From NCBI GenBank assembly GCA_035648595.1, contig DASRLH010000160.1:1-15587 (forward strand): DNA of 15,587 bases, read 5' to 3'. Under the pieces are notes generated by a model, which made no database searches, was not told the DNA's origin, and was given only the letters and a program-made list of their open reading frames with translations. This DNA comes from RYN-428 sp035648595. GTDB lineage: Bacteria; Planctomycetota; Phycisphaerae; Tepidisphaerales; Tepidisphaeraceae. Positions 1-7,795 of this stretch are shown here, piece by piece. Every line of letters starts with the position of its first letter. Position 1 is the stretch's first letter. Both the position numbers and the translations under genes were made by a program.

Positions 1-429
1 CGGCCCGTGCTTTCCCCTGTCAACGCTTCGACGACAGCCTTACGACCGCCGCCGCATGACTCGGGGCCGACGTGGCTTGCTATGCCTTCGTCGCATGAAA
101 CTTTCATTCACTGCACCTCACCGGCTTTTGCCGGCGCACCCCGTCCCGCTTTCCGTGTCGCTTTCCGTGTCCATTGCATATGGAGCCACCGGGCGCTCCC
201 GCAAATGGCTATCCAGCCGCGCGGAGAAGCGCTCGTGGATGGGATCTTGGCGTTGCGGGGGGAGGCGGCAGCGAGAGACATTTGGCGAGAATCGGATGAG
301 GCGCGCCTCGCCGCGTGGACGCAAGGAGGGCGATTTGAGGTTTCGGGCGGGCCAGGTTTTTCGGCGCCGCTGGCATGCGGGGCGGATTGAGCATATCATT
401 CCCCGGCGACTTACGGCAAAGGAGGCTAG
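1..429. other. Upstream non-coding stretch, no supportable gene
   Basis: Several open frames cross this stretch on both strands, but none gives a recognisable domain and they overlap one another in the way GC-rich DNA produces by chance. A 12-bp unit, GCTTTCCGTGTC, is duplicated in tandem at 148-171. A TATCAT hexamer at 394-399 could be the -10 of the promoter for the downstream M16 gene; it would give a leader of about 24 nt carrying the Shine-Dalgarno sequence. The beginning may hold the end of a gene cut by the window edge, but nothing recognisable supports this. Confidence 0.4.
418..425 (+). promoter_or_regulatory. Strong Shine-Dalgarno deciding a TTG start
   Basis: AAAGGAGG lies 4 nt before the TTG at 430. 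An in-frame TAG sits immediately upstream of that TTG (427-429), so translation of the M16 gene cannot begin earlier, and no ATG occurs in frame for about 20 codons. The spacing is a little tight but acceptable. This is the only near-consensus ribosome binding site seen before a gene in the window. Confidence 0.7.
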
Positions 430-1662
430 TTGGGCGAACGGTATTTTCAACACACGTTTGGCAATGGATTGACGCTTTTGGGCGAGCAGATGCCGGGGAT
501 GGTGTCGGCGGCGATGACGCTGTTGGTGCCGGCGGGATCGGCCGGCGATCCGATCGACCGGTCGGGGTCTTCAACGGTCTTGTCCGACCTGGTTTTGCGC
601 GGGGCGGGGGGGCGCGATAGCCGACAGTTGACGGATTATCTCGATAGCCTGGGGCTACAGCGGTCGAGCAGCGTGGGCGTGTTTCATATGCGCTTCGGCA
701 GCGCGGCGGTGGGGGCGAAGGTGATCGAGGGATTGGGGGCGTATGCCGACATCATCCGGAGGCCGCATCTGCCACAGAGCGGGTTTGAATCCGCGCGGGA
801 CTTGGCATTGCAGGCGCTGGAGGGAATCGATGATGAGCCTCGGCAGAAGCTGATGATCAAACTGCGGGAATGGTTTTTTCCCAGCCCCTATGGCCGTAAC
901 TCGATGGGACGCAAGGAAGACCTGGAGAAACTGACGCTGGAGTTGATGAAGGCGGACCACGGCCGGCGTTTTCATGCCCAGGGCGCGATCCTCGCGTTGG
1001 CGGGGAATATCGATTTTGATGAGATTCGCGGCGTCACCGAGAAGCTGTTTGGCGATTGGGAAGGGGCCGAGCCCGCGGCGCCGGAGTTGATGCCGCCGCC
1101 GGGGCGGTTTCATCATGAGGAGCAGCAGAGCGAGCAGACGCACATCGGCATCGCGTGGCCCTCGGTGCCCGAGACGGATCCGGAGTATTACACGGTGCGG
1201 ATGGCGATCGAAGTGCTCAGCGGCGGGATGAGCGGGCGGCTGTTCACGGAAGTGCGCGAGAAGCGCGGGCTATGCTACAGCGTTTGGGCCGGGTATAGCA
1301 GTCTTAAAGGACAGGGGAGCATTTTGGGCTATGCCGGCACGAGCAACGATCGGGCGCAGGCCACGCTTGACTGTTTCCTGGGCGAATTGCATCGGCTGCG
1401 CGAGGGCGTGACAGCCGCCGAGCTCGAAAGGGCCAAGACAGGCTTGAAGGCCAGCACGATCATGCAAGGCGAGTCCACCAGCGCCCGGTCCGGCGCGATC
1501 GCCCACGATTATTTCATGCGCGGCAGACTCCGCACGCTTGAGGAAATCAAGAACGCCATTGATTCGGTGACCGTGGAACAGGTGAACGCGTACTTGAAAG
1601 CGCACGAGGCGGGGCCGTTTACGATTGTGACGGTGGGGCCCAAGGCGCTGAAATTGCCCTAA
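430..1662 (+). CDS. M16 family peptidase-like protein, non-catalytic subunit
   Basis: This 410-residue protein has the two-domain layout of bacterial M16B (pitrilysin/MPP-like) proteins and is clearly paralogous to the protein encoded at 2443-3672; both open with a short strand and an NGL motif. The N-terminal zinc motif HxxEH is absent: the matching region (residues about 45-60) reads STVLSDLVLRGAG. The C-terminal half keeps the conserved motif VREKRGLCYSV (residues 275-285), whose Arg and Tyr contact substrate in M16 enzymes. It should therefore be the inactive partner that completes the active site of a heterodimer. No signal peptide is visible, so a cytoplasmic site is likely. The start is the TTG after AAAGGAGG, with a stop codon directly upstream. 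The family assignment is confident; the partnership is inferred from motif complementarity and proximity. Confidence 0.9.
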   Translation: MGERYFQHTFGNGLTLLGEQMPGMVSAAMTLLVPAGSAGDPIDRSGSSTVLSDLVLRGAGGRDSRQLTDYLDSLGLQRSSSVGVFHMRFGSAAVGAKVIEGLGAYADIIRRPHLPQSGFESARDLALQALEGIDDEPRQKLMIKLREWFFPSPYGRNSMGRKEDLEKLTLELMKADHGRRFHAQGAILALAGNIDFDEIRGVTEKLFGDWEGAEPAAPELMPPPGRFHHEEQQSEQTHIGIAWPSVPETDPEYYTVRMAIEVLSGGMSGRLFTEVREKRGLCYSVWAGYSSLKGQGSILGYAGTSNDRAQATLDCFLGELHRLREGVTAAELERAKTGLKASTIMQGESTSARSGAIAHDYFMRGRLRTLEEIKNAIDSVTVEQVNAYLKAHEAGPFTIVTVGPKALKLP

Positions 1663-1678
1663 TGTATGGCGTCTTGGA

Positions 1679-2293
1679 TGCGGCCATGGATTGCCGGTGC
1701 GAAGCGTGGTGTTCCTGCTTCGGCCGCAGGCGCAGGCGGGTGTGACTGGACAGGTTCGCGATGTGCAGGCGGCGGATGAATATCTGGATTTCAGGTATCG
1801 CGTTGTACGGGTTTGGGAGCAGCCGCTGGAAGCAATCCTTGGCAGCATTGGAACGGCTCCGCTGGCGCTGATAGGTGACGTGGGGAAGGCAACGCTTTCC
1901 GAAGCCTTCGATCGGATGAAAGAGCGATTGGTTGCGGGCGTGCCGGCCGCGGAAGTGAATGATGCCTTAGCCGCGGCCTTCGTACTCAGCGGGCTGCGAC
2001 ACTCGCGACAGGTGCTTGAGCAGTTGATGAAAGGAGTGCGATCCATGAAAGAATCAGATACGTATCAAATGATCTTGGAGGAGGGATTTGCCAAGGGTAT
2101 TGATCAGGGATTTGCCAAGGGCCGCGCCGAAGAGGCGAAGTCCTTACTGCTGAAAATTGCGGAGCATCGTTTCGGTGCGCCCCCACCGCAAATCGCCCGG
2201 CAGATCGATGCAATTGACGATCGTGATCGCCTTGAGACGCTTGTCGAGCGCATTGCCGCAGTCTCCGGTTGGGAGGATTTGCTCAACGGGTAG
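1679..2293 (+). pseudogene. 5'-truncated Rpn/YhgA-like (PD-(D/E)XK) nuclease remnant
   Basis: The frame reads GHGLPVRSVVFLLRPQA and continues as the middle and C-terminal parts of proteins annotated as Rpn-family or transposase-like PD-(D/E)XK nucleases: FRYRVVRVWE, then a GFAKG repeat (two copies of an exact 16-bp unit, 24 bp apart at 2082-2097 and 2106-2121), then a DUF4351-like tail, LLLKIAEHRFG to WEDLL. The N-terminal catalytic half, about 100 residues in intact members, is missing. Homology begins about 16 bp after the stop codon of the preceding M16 gene, and in-frame stops lie just upstream. The first usable starts are TTG at 1691 or internal ATGs, without a convincing ribosome binding site. 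I read it as a deletion relic. A retained regulatory C-terminal product is possible but unsupported. Confidence 0.75.
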
Positions 2294-2311
2294 GGTTCGC
2301 TTCAGCGAACC
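2294..2311 (+). repeat. Short perfect inverted repeat after the Rpn remnant
   Basis: GGTTCGC, loop TTCA, GCGAACC starts on the base after the stop codon of the remnant. It forms a perfect 7-bp stem with a tetraloop. No T-run follows, so it is not a classical intrinsic terminator. The 131 bp from here to the next gene hold no coding signal. Confidence 0.55.
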
Positions 2312-2442
2312 GTGATTGAGCGGTCGCCCTTCCAACTTCGTCGGCTGATGTCGGCGCTTTCGGGGCTTACGTTTTCGTTCTGGCGCTCAAACGCGCAAGT
2401 CGCCGGCTGACTTACGAATAACTCCAAAGGATATCCCCCTCC

Positions 2443-3672
2443 ATGCCCCTCACGTTTCACTACAAACAACTCTCCAACGGCTTGGACATCGTCGCCGAGC
2501 GGAATCCCGACGCCCACTCGGTGGCGCTGGGGCTGTTCGTCAAGACCGGCTCGCGCGATGAGGATGCCGGCGTCAATGGCGTGTCTCATTTCCTGGAACA
2601 CATGATGTTCAAGGGCTCCAGCAAATATACCTGGGAAGACGTGAACCGCATCTTTGACGAACTGGGCGCCAAGTATAACGCGTTCACCTCCCAGGAGATG
2701 ACCGCGTATTACGCGAACGTGCTGCCGGAGTTTACCGATCGCGCGCTCGAGCACCTGTCGCACCTGCTGCGCCCCGCCATTCGCATTGAGGACTTCACCA
2801 CCGAAAAGAAGGTGATTCTCGAAGAGATCGCGATGTACCTGGATGATCCGGGGCATCGGGTGTATGAGAAGCTGATGGAGGCGCACTTTGGCAATCATCC
2901 GCTGTCGATGAGCATTCTGGGCGCTGCCGAGTCGATCCAAAAATTGCAGCGCGACCAGATGGCCGACTATTTTCGGTCGCGCTATGGGCCGGGGAACATG
3001 GTGTTGTCGGCGACGGGAAAGCTGGAGTTCGAGGAGATCGTGGGGCTGGCGGAAAAATATTGCGGCGACTGGCCCCGCGTCGATGCCCCGCGCCTACAGC
3101 CCGAGCCGATTTACAAGCCGCAGCGCATCCAGCTTGCGGATGCGAAGTTGAATCGCCAATACCTGATGGGCATGACCCCCGGCCCCAGCGCACAGGACGA
3201 CCGCCGATTCGCGGCGCGCGTATTGGCCGATGTAATCGGCGACAGCGACGGCAGCCGGTTCTACTGGGCCCTGGTGGATAACGCGATCGCCGAGGAAGCG
3301 GATTTCGGCTTCTATCCGCATGATGGGTGCGGCAGCTTTTACATCGCCCTCACCGCCGACCCCGAGCGCATTGATGAAGCGCTCACCATCGCGTTGGCCG
3401 AGCTACAAAAAGTCAAAACCGATCTGAAGCCCGATGAAGTCGGGCGCGCCAAGAACAAGATCGCCAGCAGCCTGGTTTTGCAGGGAGAAGTGCCCCTGGG
3501 CCGGATGCGCGCGATTGGCGGGCAGTGGATGTACAACAAGCAGTACCGCCCGCTGGAGTTGGACATGGCGACATTGGAGGCGGTCACACCCGACTCACTG
3601 CGGCAGCTCATGCACGATTTTCCCTTTGATCCGATGACTATCGTGAGCCTGGGCCCCAGGGAAGGGAAATGA
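2443..3672 (+). CDS. M16 family zinc metallopeptidase, catalytic subunit
   Basis: This 409-residue M16B peptidase has the inverted zinc motif HFLEH at residues 49-53, with Glu52 as the catalytic base and His49 and His53 as ligands. The third ligand is a Glu in VILEEIAMY (E129 fits the usual spacing of about 76). In the C-terminal domain, the position of the family RxxRGLxYS motif reads ALVDNAIAEEADFGFY, so the conserved Arg is missing; the neighbouring M16 protein carries it. This is the expected split for a heterodimeric enzyme that cleaves peptides or unfolded segments. The start is ATG 2443, with a weak AAAGGA 11 nt upstream. No signal peptide is seen. The gene is in the same orientation as the first M16 gene but 780 bp away because of the Rpn remnant, so one shared transcript is possible but unproven. 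Confidence 0.93.
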   Translation: MPLTFHYKQLSNGLDIVAERNPDAHSVALGLFVKTGSRDEDAGVNGVSHFLEHMMFKGSSKYTWEDVNRIFDELGAKYNAFTSQEMTAYYANVLPEFTDRALEHLSHLLRPAIRIEDFTTEKKVILEEIAMYLDDPGHRVYEKLMEAHFGNHPLSMSILGAAESIQKLQRDQMADYFRSRYGPGNMVLSATGKLEFEEIVGLAEKYCGDWPRVDAPRLQPEPIYKPQRIQLADAKLNRQYLMGMTPGPSAQDDRRFAARVLADVIGDSDGSRFYWALVDNAIAEEADFGFYPHDGCGSFYIALTADPERIDEALTIALAELQKVKTDLKPDEVGRAKNKIASSLVLQGEVPLGRMRAIGGQWMYNKQYRPLELDMATLEAVTPDSLRQLMHDFPFDPMTIVSLGPREGK

Positions 3673-3712
3673 TGAAGTGGGCGTGCGCAAGTGCGTCCGC
3701 CAGCAATGAGTT

Positions 3713-3985
3713 CTACGTAAACAAACGAAGCCATTTTACGAGCGAAATCGCGGCGGCAACGATTCCCGCCAGCGGCAGAATGATCAGTGGCAGGAAAATC
3801 AGGCAGCCCTTGCTGGTGCGATAATAGACGCGGTTGTAGGCGGCGCGGCGGGGATTGGTGAGCCAACCCCAGCCGCGCGGGGCCTTGAAACCCAGCGAAT
3901 GTCGCACATAGCGCTTCCAAGACGTGCGGGCCGCAATCCGCTTGCGGATCGAGGGCCGTCGAAAAAATCCTCGTCGTCTGGCCAT
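3713..3985 (-). CDS. Small basic single-pass membrane protein, unknown function
   Basis: The protein has 90 residues. Residues 1-58 are very basic and rich in aromatics (RRPSIRKRIAARTSWKRY, then APRGWGWLTNP and AAYNRVYYRTS). A hydrophobic segment follows at about 59-85 (GCLIFLPLIILPLAGIV onward), ending in a short tail. The positive-inside rule predicts the N-terminus in the cytoplasm. The ATG is 12 bp after the stop of the PPIase lipoprotein gene on the same strand, which suggests co-transcription. I do not assign it to a named family, but the Trp-Gly-Trp and YNRxYxRTS pattern looks conserved rather than random. Its end converges with the M16 gene across a 40-bp gap that shows no clear terminator. 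Confidence 0.65.
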   Translation of the reverse strand: MARRRGFFRRPSIRKRIAARTSWKRYVRHSLGFKAPRGWGWLTNPRRAAYNRVYYRTSKGCLIFLPLIILPLAGIVAAAISLVKWLRLFT

Positions 3986-3997
3986 GGCCCACTTATG

Positions 3998-5362
3998 TTA
4001 TCGCGACGCCACCCAGCCTGAATAACGCTGCATCAGCATTTCCCTTACGATCAAGTCGCTTCCGGGAACCTCGACGACGGCGGCTTTGTTCAATAAATCG
4101 AGTTTGTTTTTATCGCGCAGCGTGGCCAATTGCTGACGGCGCAGAGCCGCGTTGATATCGCTCTGCACCTTTTCATTCTCAAACGGTTCCACCTTGCCGC
4201 GCTGCAATTCGTCGAGCTTGGCCACGAAAAAACCGCTGACGCCGTGGTAGGGGGCGTCAATGGGCGCGGTAATCTGGCCCGGCTGCAACTGCCAGACTTC
4301 CGCCTCGACCTTGGGCTGAAAAAACGCGCCCTTTTCCATCCAGCCCCGCGCGCCGCCGACGACACCCTTTGTGTCGCGCAGAGATGCTGAATCGTTGAAC
4401 CGCGCGGCAAGATCGCCAAAATCCTCGCCGGAGGCGGCCAATTCGTAAACATGCCGGGCCTTGGCCAGCGCCCGCTCGCGGCCCCCGTTGGCTGCCGCCC
4501 CGATCCACAGCACCCGGAAGCGCGCCGCCGCCGGCTTCTCGAATTGCCGGTGGTTGCGCCGGTAATAGTCCCGCATGTCCTGGGCGGACACCTGAATCAG
4601 CGGGTAAATGCGCTGCTGATAATAAATCCGAATCGTCTCCAGCCGCTTGCGCTGCCTCAAGGCTTCGTCAAAATCCTGCCCTTCCTCGGCGAACCGCTGG
4701 CGGGCCAGCGCCTCGGATCCCCCGGCCTTGCTCACCTGATCCCTTCGCCACAGTTTGACAAGGAAACTCGCCAAATCCTTGTCATGCGGTTCGAGTGATT
4801 TCTCGGCGGCGGCATATTCCAACTCGTTGTCCATCATCGCGTGGACCTCTTTGCCGACCAAATCGGTTGCCATGGCAAGAAATTGCGGGCGCGGGCGTTT
4901 GCGGGCTTCGGCGCGCAGGGCGCGGTCCAGCCGGTCGAGCACCTTGTCGGCATAAATCGGCTGCTCATTGACGACGACCAATACCCCGCCGATGGTCTGC
5001 GACGTGCCAGCCGCCAACGGCCGGGTCGCGGGGAAAAAATAGGGCGCCGGCGGCGGAAAATCCGAGCCGTTGGTCGATCGCATCGCTTCCACGTCCGGCG
5101 GCTGCACGACCTCGCGCACGGTCGGCGAAATATGCTCTCCATCGGCGGCCAATGGTTTGGGCAGCCGCCGCCCTTCATAAACCAGCGTGCCCGGCTCGTC
5201 GATCGGCTCGTTGGAGCCGGGCCCCACGGCCGGACGTTTTTGCACGAATGCGCTGGCCGGCAGCATCGGCGTGGGCCGCACGCCGCATCCGCCCAGAATC
5301 AGTCCCGCCAGCACCGCACCCGCGGCGCCGCCCGCTCGATTGCTCATGAACATCTTCTTCAC
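3998..5362 (-). CDS. Parvulin-type peptidyl-prolyl isomerase lipoprotein (SurA/PrsA-like)
   Basis: The 454-residue product begins with a basic stretch, a hydrophobic core and a lipobox LILGGC with Cys26 as the probable lipidation site, so it is likely anchored in an envelope membrane facing the periplasm. A Pro-rich linker follows (about 30-120), then a SurA-like N-terminal chaperone region opening with VVVNEQPI (about 129-255), and a PPIC/parvulin domain (about 280-385) running from ARFRVLWI through DFGDLAARFNDS and GGARGWM to SGFFVAKLDE, then a helical tail. The likely role is folding or isomerisation of exported proteins. The frame stays open about 57 codons upstream. I chose GTG 5362 because it gives a proper signal-peptide N-region and because TATAAC lies 7 nt before it; ATG 5353 or 5347 are alternatives. 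Only one PPIC domain is present, as in PrsA, unlike the two of E. coli SurA. Confidence 0.85.
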   Translation of the reverse strand: MKKMFMSNRAGGAAGAVLAGLILGGCGVRPTPMLPASAFVQKRPAVGPGSNEPIDEPGTLVYEGRRLPKPLAADGEHISPTVREVVQPPDVEAMRSTNGSDFPPPAPYFFPATRPLAAGTSQTIGGVLVVVNEQPIYADKVLDRLDRALRAEARKRPRPQFLAMATDLVGKEVHAMMDNELEYAAAEKSLEPHDKDLASFLVKLWRRDQVSKAGGSEALARQRFAEEGQDFDEALRQRKRLETIRIYYQQRIYPLIQVSAQDMRDYYRRNHRQFEKPAAARFRVLWIGAAANGGRERALAKARHVYELAASGEDFGDLAARFNDSASLRDTKGVVGGARGWMEKGAFFQPKVEAEVWQLQPGQITAPIDAPYHGVSGFFVAKLDELQRGKVEPFENEKVQSDINAALRRQQLATLRDKNKLDLLNKAAVVEVPGSDLIVREMLMQRYSGWVASR

Positions 5363-5369
5363 AGTTCCA

Positions 5370-5375
5370 GTTATA
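5370..5375 (-). promoter_or_regulatory. -10-like hexamer 7 nt before the PPIase start
   Basis: Read on the minus strand, TATAAC is followed by seven bases and then the GTG at 5362. Transcription would begin at or within a base or two of the start codon, giving a leaderless message. No TTGACA-like -35 is visible at the expected distance. Confidence 0.45.
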
Positions 5376-5411
5376 CAACGGAGCGGCGGAAGGGGATATT
5401 GCGGGGCCGAG

Positions 5412-6956
5412 CTATCGCCTCTTGCGTTTCTTCTGGCTCGGGTAGAGCGAAGTGAGGTTTTCGTAGAGGCCAAACAGATATTCGACCCGCTGTCGGTCGG
5501 AGTCAAAAGGAGAGGAGCGGTAGCAGCGGTCAACCGAACGATCCAAGTCGCGGTGCGTGTCTAGTAAGCTCTTGGGCATTGCGAGCGGATTGTAGAGGTC
5601 TGCTAGGGTTTGGTCTTTGAACGCGGCGCGGGCGGCCAAAACCGCTTGAGACGCGCGCTCTACCGCATGCTTCTGCTTTTCTGTCGGCTCTGGCGGCCAA
5701 GGGTAATTGTTGTAGACGAGCATATTTGAATAGCGGAAGTCAGACTTTATGCGCCCGCAAACCTGTCGAACCCACGAAACGTGCATGGAACTACTAAGGA
5801 TTCCCAAGTGGAACAACGTCGCATTGGGAATCGCGAAGCAACTGTCGTGAACGATTGTATTCGAATCGAAATATCCCAGAGGGTCGTTCCTCAATCTCTA
5901 TGCCGTACATCTGATCCACGTTCACCGCAACCCAGCTATTGAGGTCGGCGAGCTCTGCGTCGCCGAACAATTTCTCGATAACGCTTAATTCCAATCGCCG
6001 CAATTCACGATAGGCGATAACGAGAAAGTTTCCGCAGCCGCAGGCCGGATCGAGGAACCGAAGGCTTGACAATTTCTTGTGGAATGCCAAGAGCTTGGCT
6101 CTGCTGTTTTCGACCGATTTGAATTCTGTCACAAGCTCGTCAAGAAACAGTGAGCGGACGACCTTCATAATGTCGCGCTCTGATGTGTAATGTGCTCCGA
6201 TTTGCCGCCGCTTTCTTGCCCCCGCTTCGCCGGCCATGATCGACTGAAAAAGCGATCCAAATACGGCGGGGCTGATCTTCGCCCACTGGAAGCGCGACGC
6301 CGCGAGCAACGCGTTTCGCATGTCGAAATCGAAATCCGCAAAGCCCAAATCCTCCGCGAAAAGCTCGCCATTCACATAAGGCAGCGTCTTGAGTGATTGC
6401 GATAAGGACTTGCTGCGCTGGGCTTCGGCGGTGTTGAGGACGGTAAAAAAGTGCGCGAGTTCACTGCCCAGTCCCGAACCGTCCTCGCGGCTCTCCCTTA
6501 TCAGCAACTTAAGCGCATCAGGCTCGAAGATTCCGGTGTCGTTCGCGAACAGGCAGAACAGGATCCGCACCAAGAATCGTTCGAGCTTGTGTCCGGTGTA
6601 GCCACCCGATTGGAGCTCGTCGTGAAGCGTTCCAAGGACGGCCACGGCGTTGATGTTAACTGGGTCTTCGGGATCGACGGGGCGCGACTGATAGCCGCTG
6701 ATGAAATCGAAGGGCCGGATGTGCTCGTGTAGGTCTTGGCCCCTGGACTTGTGTTCGCCGATCAGCATGCCTTCCCAAATAACATCGATGCGATCATAAG
6801 CGCCCTTCAAATTGAGGACTGTTTTCTCGAAACTGGCGACCGAGCGGCGATTAATCCCAAAAACGTTGAAAAACTCATTCCAGAAAGATTGGGCCTCGGC
6901 GCGTTCACTCGTTTCGTCCTTCCATTCGTGAGAGAAGCGAATGGCTTGCTTGATCG
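5412..6956 (-). pseudogene. Relic of an MmeI-like type IIG restriction-modification enzyme
   Basis: The long frame (about 5885-6956) carries the N-terminal nuclease site (DVIWEGMLIGEHK, a D...ExK motif), the helical spacer (GYTGHKLERFLVRILFCLF, NDTGIF, PYVNGELFAE, SPAVFGSLFQSIM), GAHYTSE, and methyltransferase motif I (DPACGCGNFLVIAYRELR) to YGIEIEE. The reading then moves to another frame (5412 to about 5890) that gives only the C-terminus: PNATLFHLGILSS, GRIKSDFRYS, YNNYPWP, LADLYNPLAMP, YRSSPF. The NPPF/Y motif IV and the target-recognition domain are gone, roughly 300 residues. A second gap is suggested at about 6729-6735, where GQDL runs straight into HEHIRPF, lacking the usual 60-70 residues between them. 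At the 5' end about ten residues are replaced by transposase sequence. It cannot methylate, and probably makes no working enzyme. Confidence 0.85.
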
Positions 6957-7434
6957 GCTCACGAAGTAGTTGGCGATCTTTTCCATCCAATTCTCCATCG
7001 TCTTGTTGAATTGCTTCAGGGCCTTGAGTCCCATCTCCACTCCGATCCGGCACCACTCACGCAGTCGCCCAATCGCCGTCTCGGGCGTCGTGATTCGCTT
7101 GTCCGCGAAGATCTGCCGCAGCGCCTCCCGATGTTCGCAAAGACGCCTCAACTCCGGGAATGTTTTCTTCAGCGCCTCCAGTTCGGCGCACTGCTGAGCC
7201 GTGAGGTTTTCGGGGTTGGTCACCCAAAGCCACCGGCTGCCTTTCAGTTCCTTGGCCCGCTCTTTATCAAGCCCCCTTTGAATCTCGCGTCGCGCTTCGT
7301 TGAGCCGATCCTGGAAGTTCTTCATCACATGAAAGCGATCGATGGTGATGCGGATCGTCGGGCCAAAACTTCCCTGGGGGCCTCGACGTAGGCGTCCCAC
7401 ATGTCACCACGAATGCCCGCGTCTGCAACAGCTT
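6946..7434 (-). mobile_element. ISL3-family transposase fragment, frameshifted, both ends lost
   Basis: One minus-strand frame gives GPTIRITIDRFHVMKNF, then LKGSRWLWVTNPENLT, then TMENWMEKIANYFVSRSS, which matches the central part of ISL3-type DDE transposases. Upstream, GDMWDAYVEAPREV continues the protein in a different frame; one T missing in the run at 7365-7368 explains the shift. The N-terminal zinc-finger region is absent beyond about 7434. The C-terminus stops at RSS, exactly where intact members continue NGPTEGFN with the last catalytic Glu. From there the DNA is the restriction enzyme relic. No terminal inverted repeats or target duplication were seen, so this is a dead remnant. Confidence 0.85.
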
Positions 7435-7441
7435 GAAGCCG

Positions 7442-7732
7442 TCACATATCCTCGGGCGTTTGAGGCATTTCTGGAGGACCATAATCTGCATTCAGGTCAT
7501 AGAGATCGGTCGAAAGCACGCGTGTAAGTTCGCGTTCCGCCTGACTCATCGCCGCCCGCGGCCCGTCCATGCCCTCCCGAATTTCATCGGCTTCCGCACT
7601 CTCCCCGCATCCGTCACGAATGATCGAATGGAGCTTTCGCAACGGGCGGGAATAGGATTTGAAGGCGATACTCAACCTCAATTCGCAAGGCTTTTCGATC
7701 CTTCGCAGTTCGGTACTGCATCGGCGTCGCAT
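7442..7732 (-). pseudogene. Probable remnant of an unknown protein with an EADEIR..MDGP motif
   Basis: This 96-codon minus-strand frame contains LRKLHSIIRDGCGES, then EADEIREGMDGPRAAMS, then RVLSTDLYDLNADYGPPEMP. From memory, an EADxIRxxMDGPWxxM...LSxDLYxL pattern recurs at the start of longer planctomycete proteins of unknown function. Here the frame stops at the edge of the ISL3 fragment, so the C-terminal part appears to have been lost at that junction. The true start is uncertain; the region before LRLSIAFK may be non-coding. It faces away from recQ and overlaps its upstream region. A short intact gene is possible. The family recognition is the weak point. Confidence 0.4.
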
Positions 7733-7789
7733 TCAAGTCGCTTGGACGACCTGCCTGCCACACATCTACAAATCGAATCTGGCATCCAT

Positions 7790-7795
7790 TATAAT
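7790..7795 (+). promoter_or_regulatory. Consensus -10 hexamer 9 nt before recQ
   Basis: A perfect TATAAT is followed by CCCAAACAA and then the ATG of recQ at 7805. The predicted transcript start would lie about 2-3 nt before the ATG. No Shine-Dalgarno sequence and no TTGACA-like -35 are visible. Confidence 0.5.

Noticed and set aside
118..453. Minus-strand and plus-strand frames in the first 470 bases
   Set aside because: Several overlap in different frames with Arg/Pro/Ser-rich composition and no motif. None has a convincing start site.
2302..2940. 212-codon minus-strand frame opposite the catalytic M16 gene
   Set aside because: Antisense to the HFLEH-containing coding sequence, with no recognisable domain of its own.
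5363..5533. In-frame N-terminal extension of the PPIase lipoprotein
   Set aside because: It would bury the signal peptide and lipobox about 60 residues inside the protein and overlap the end of the restriction relic.
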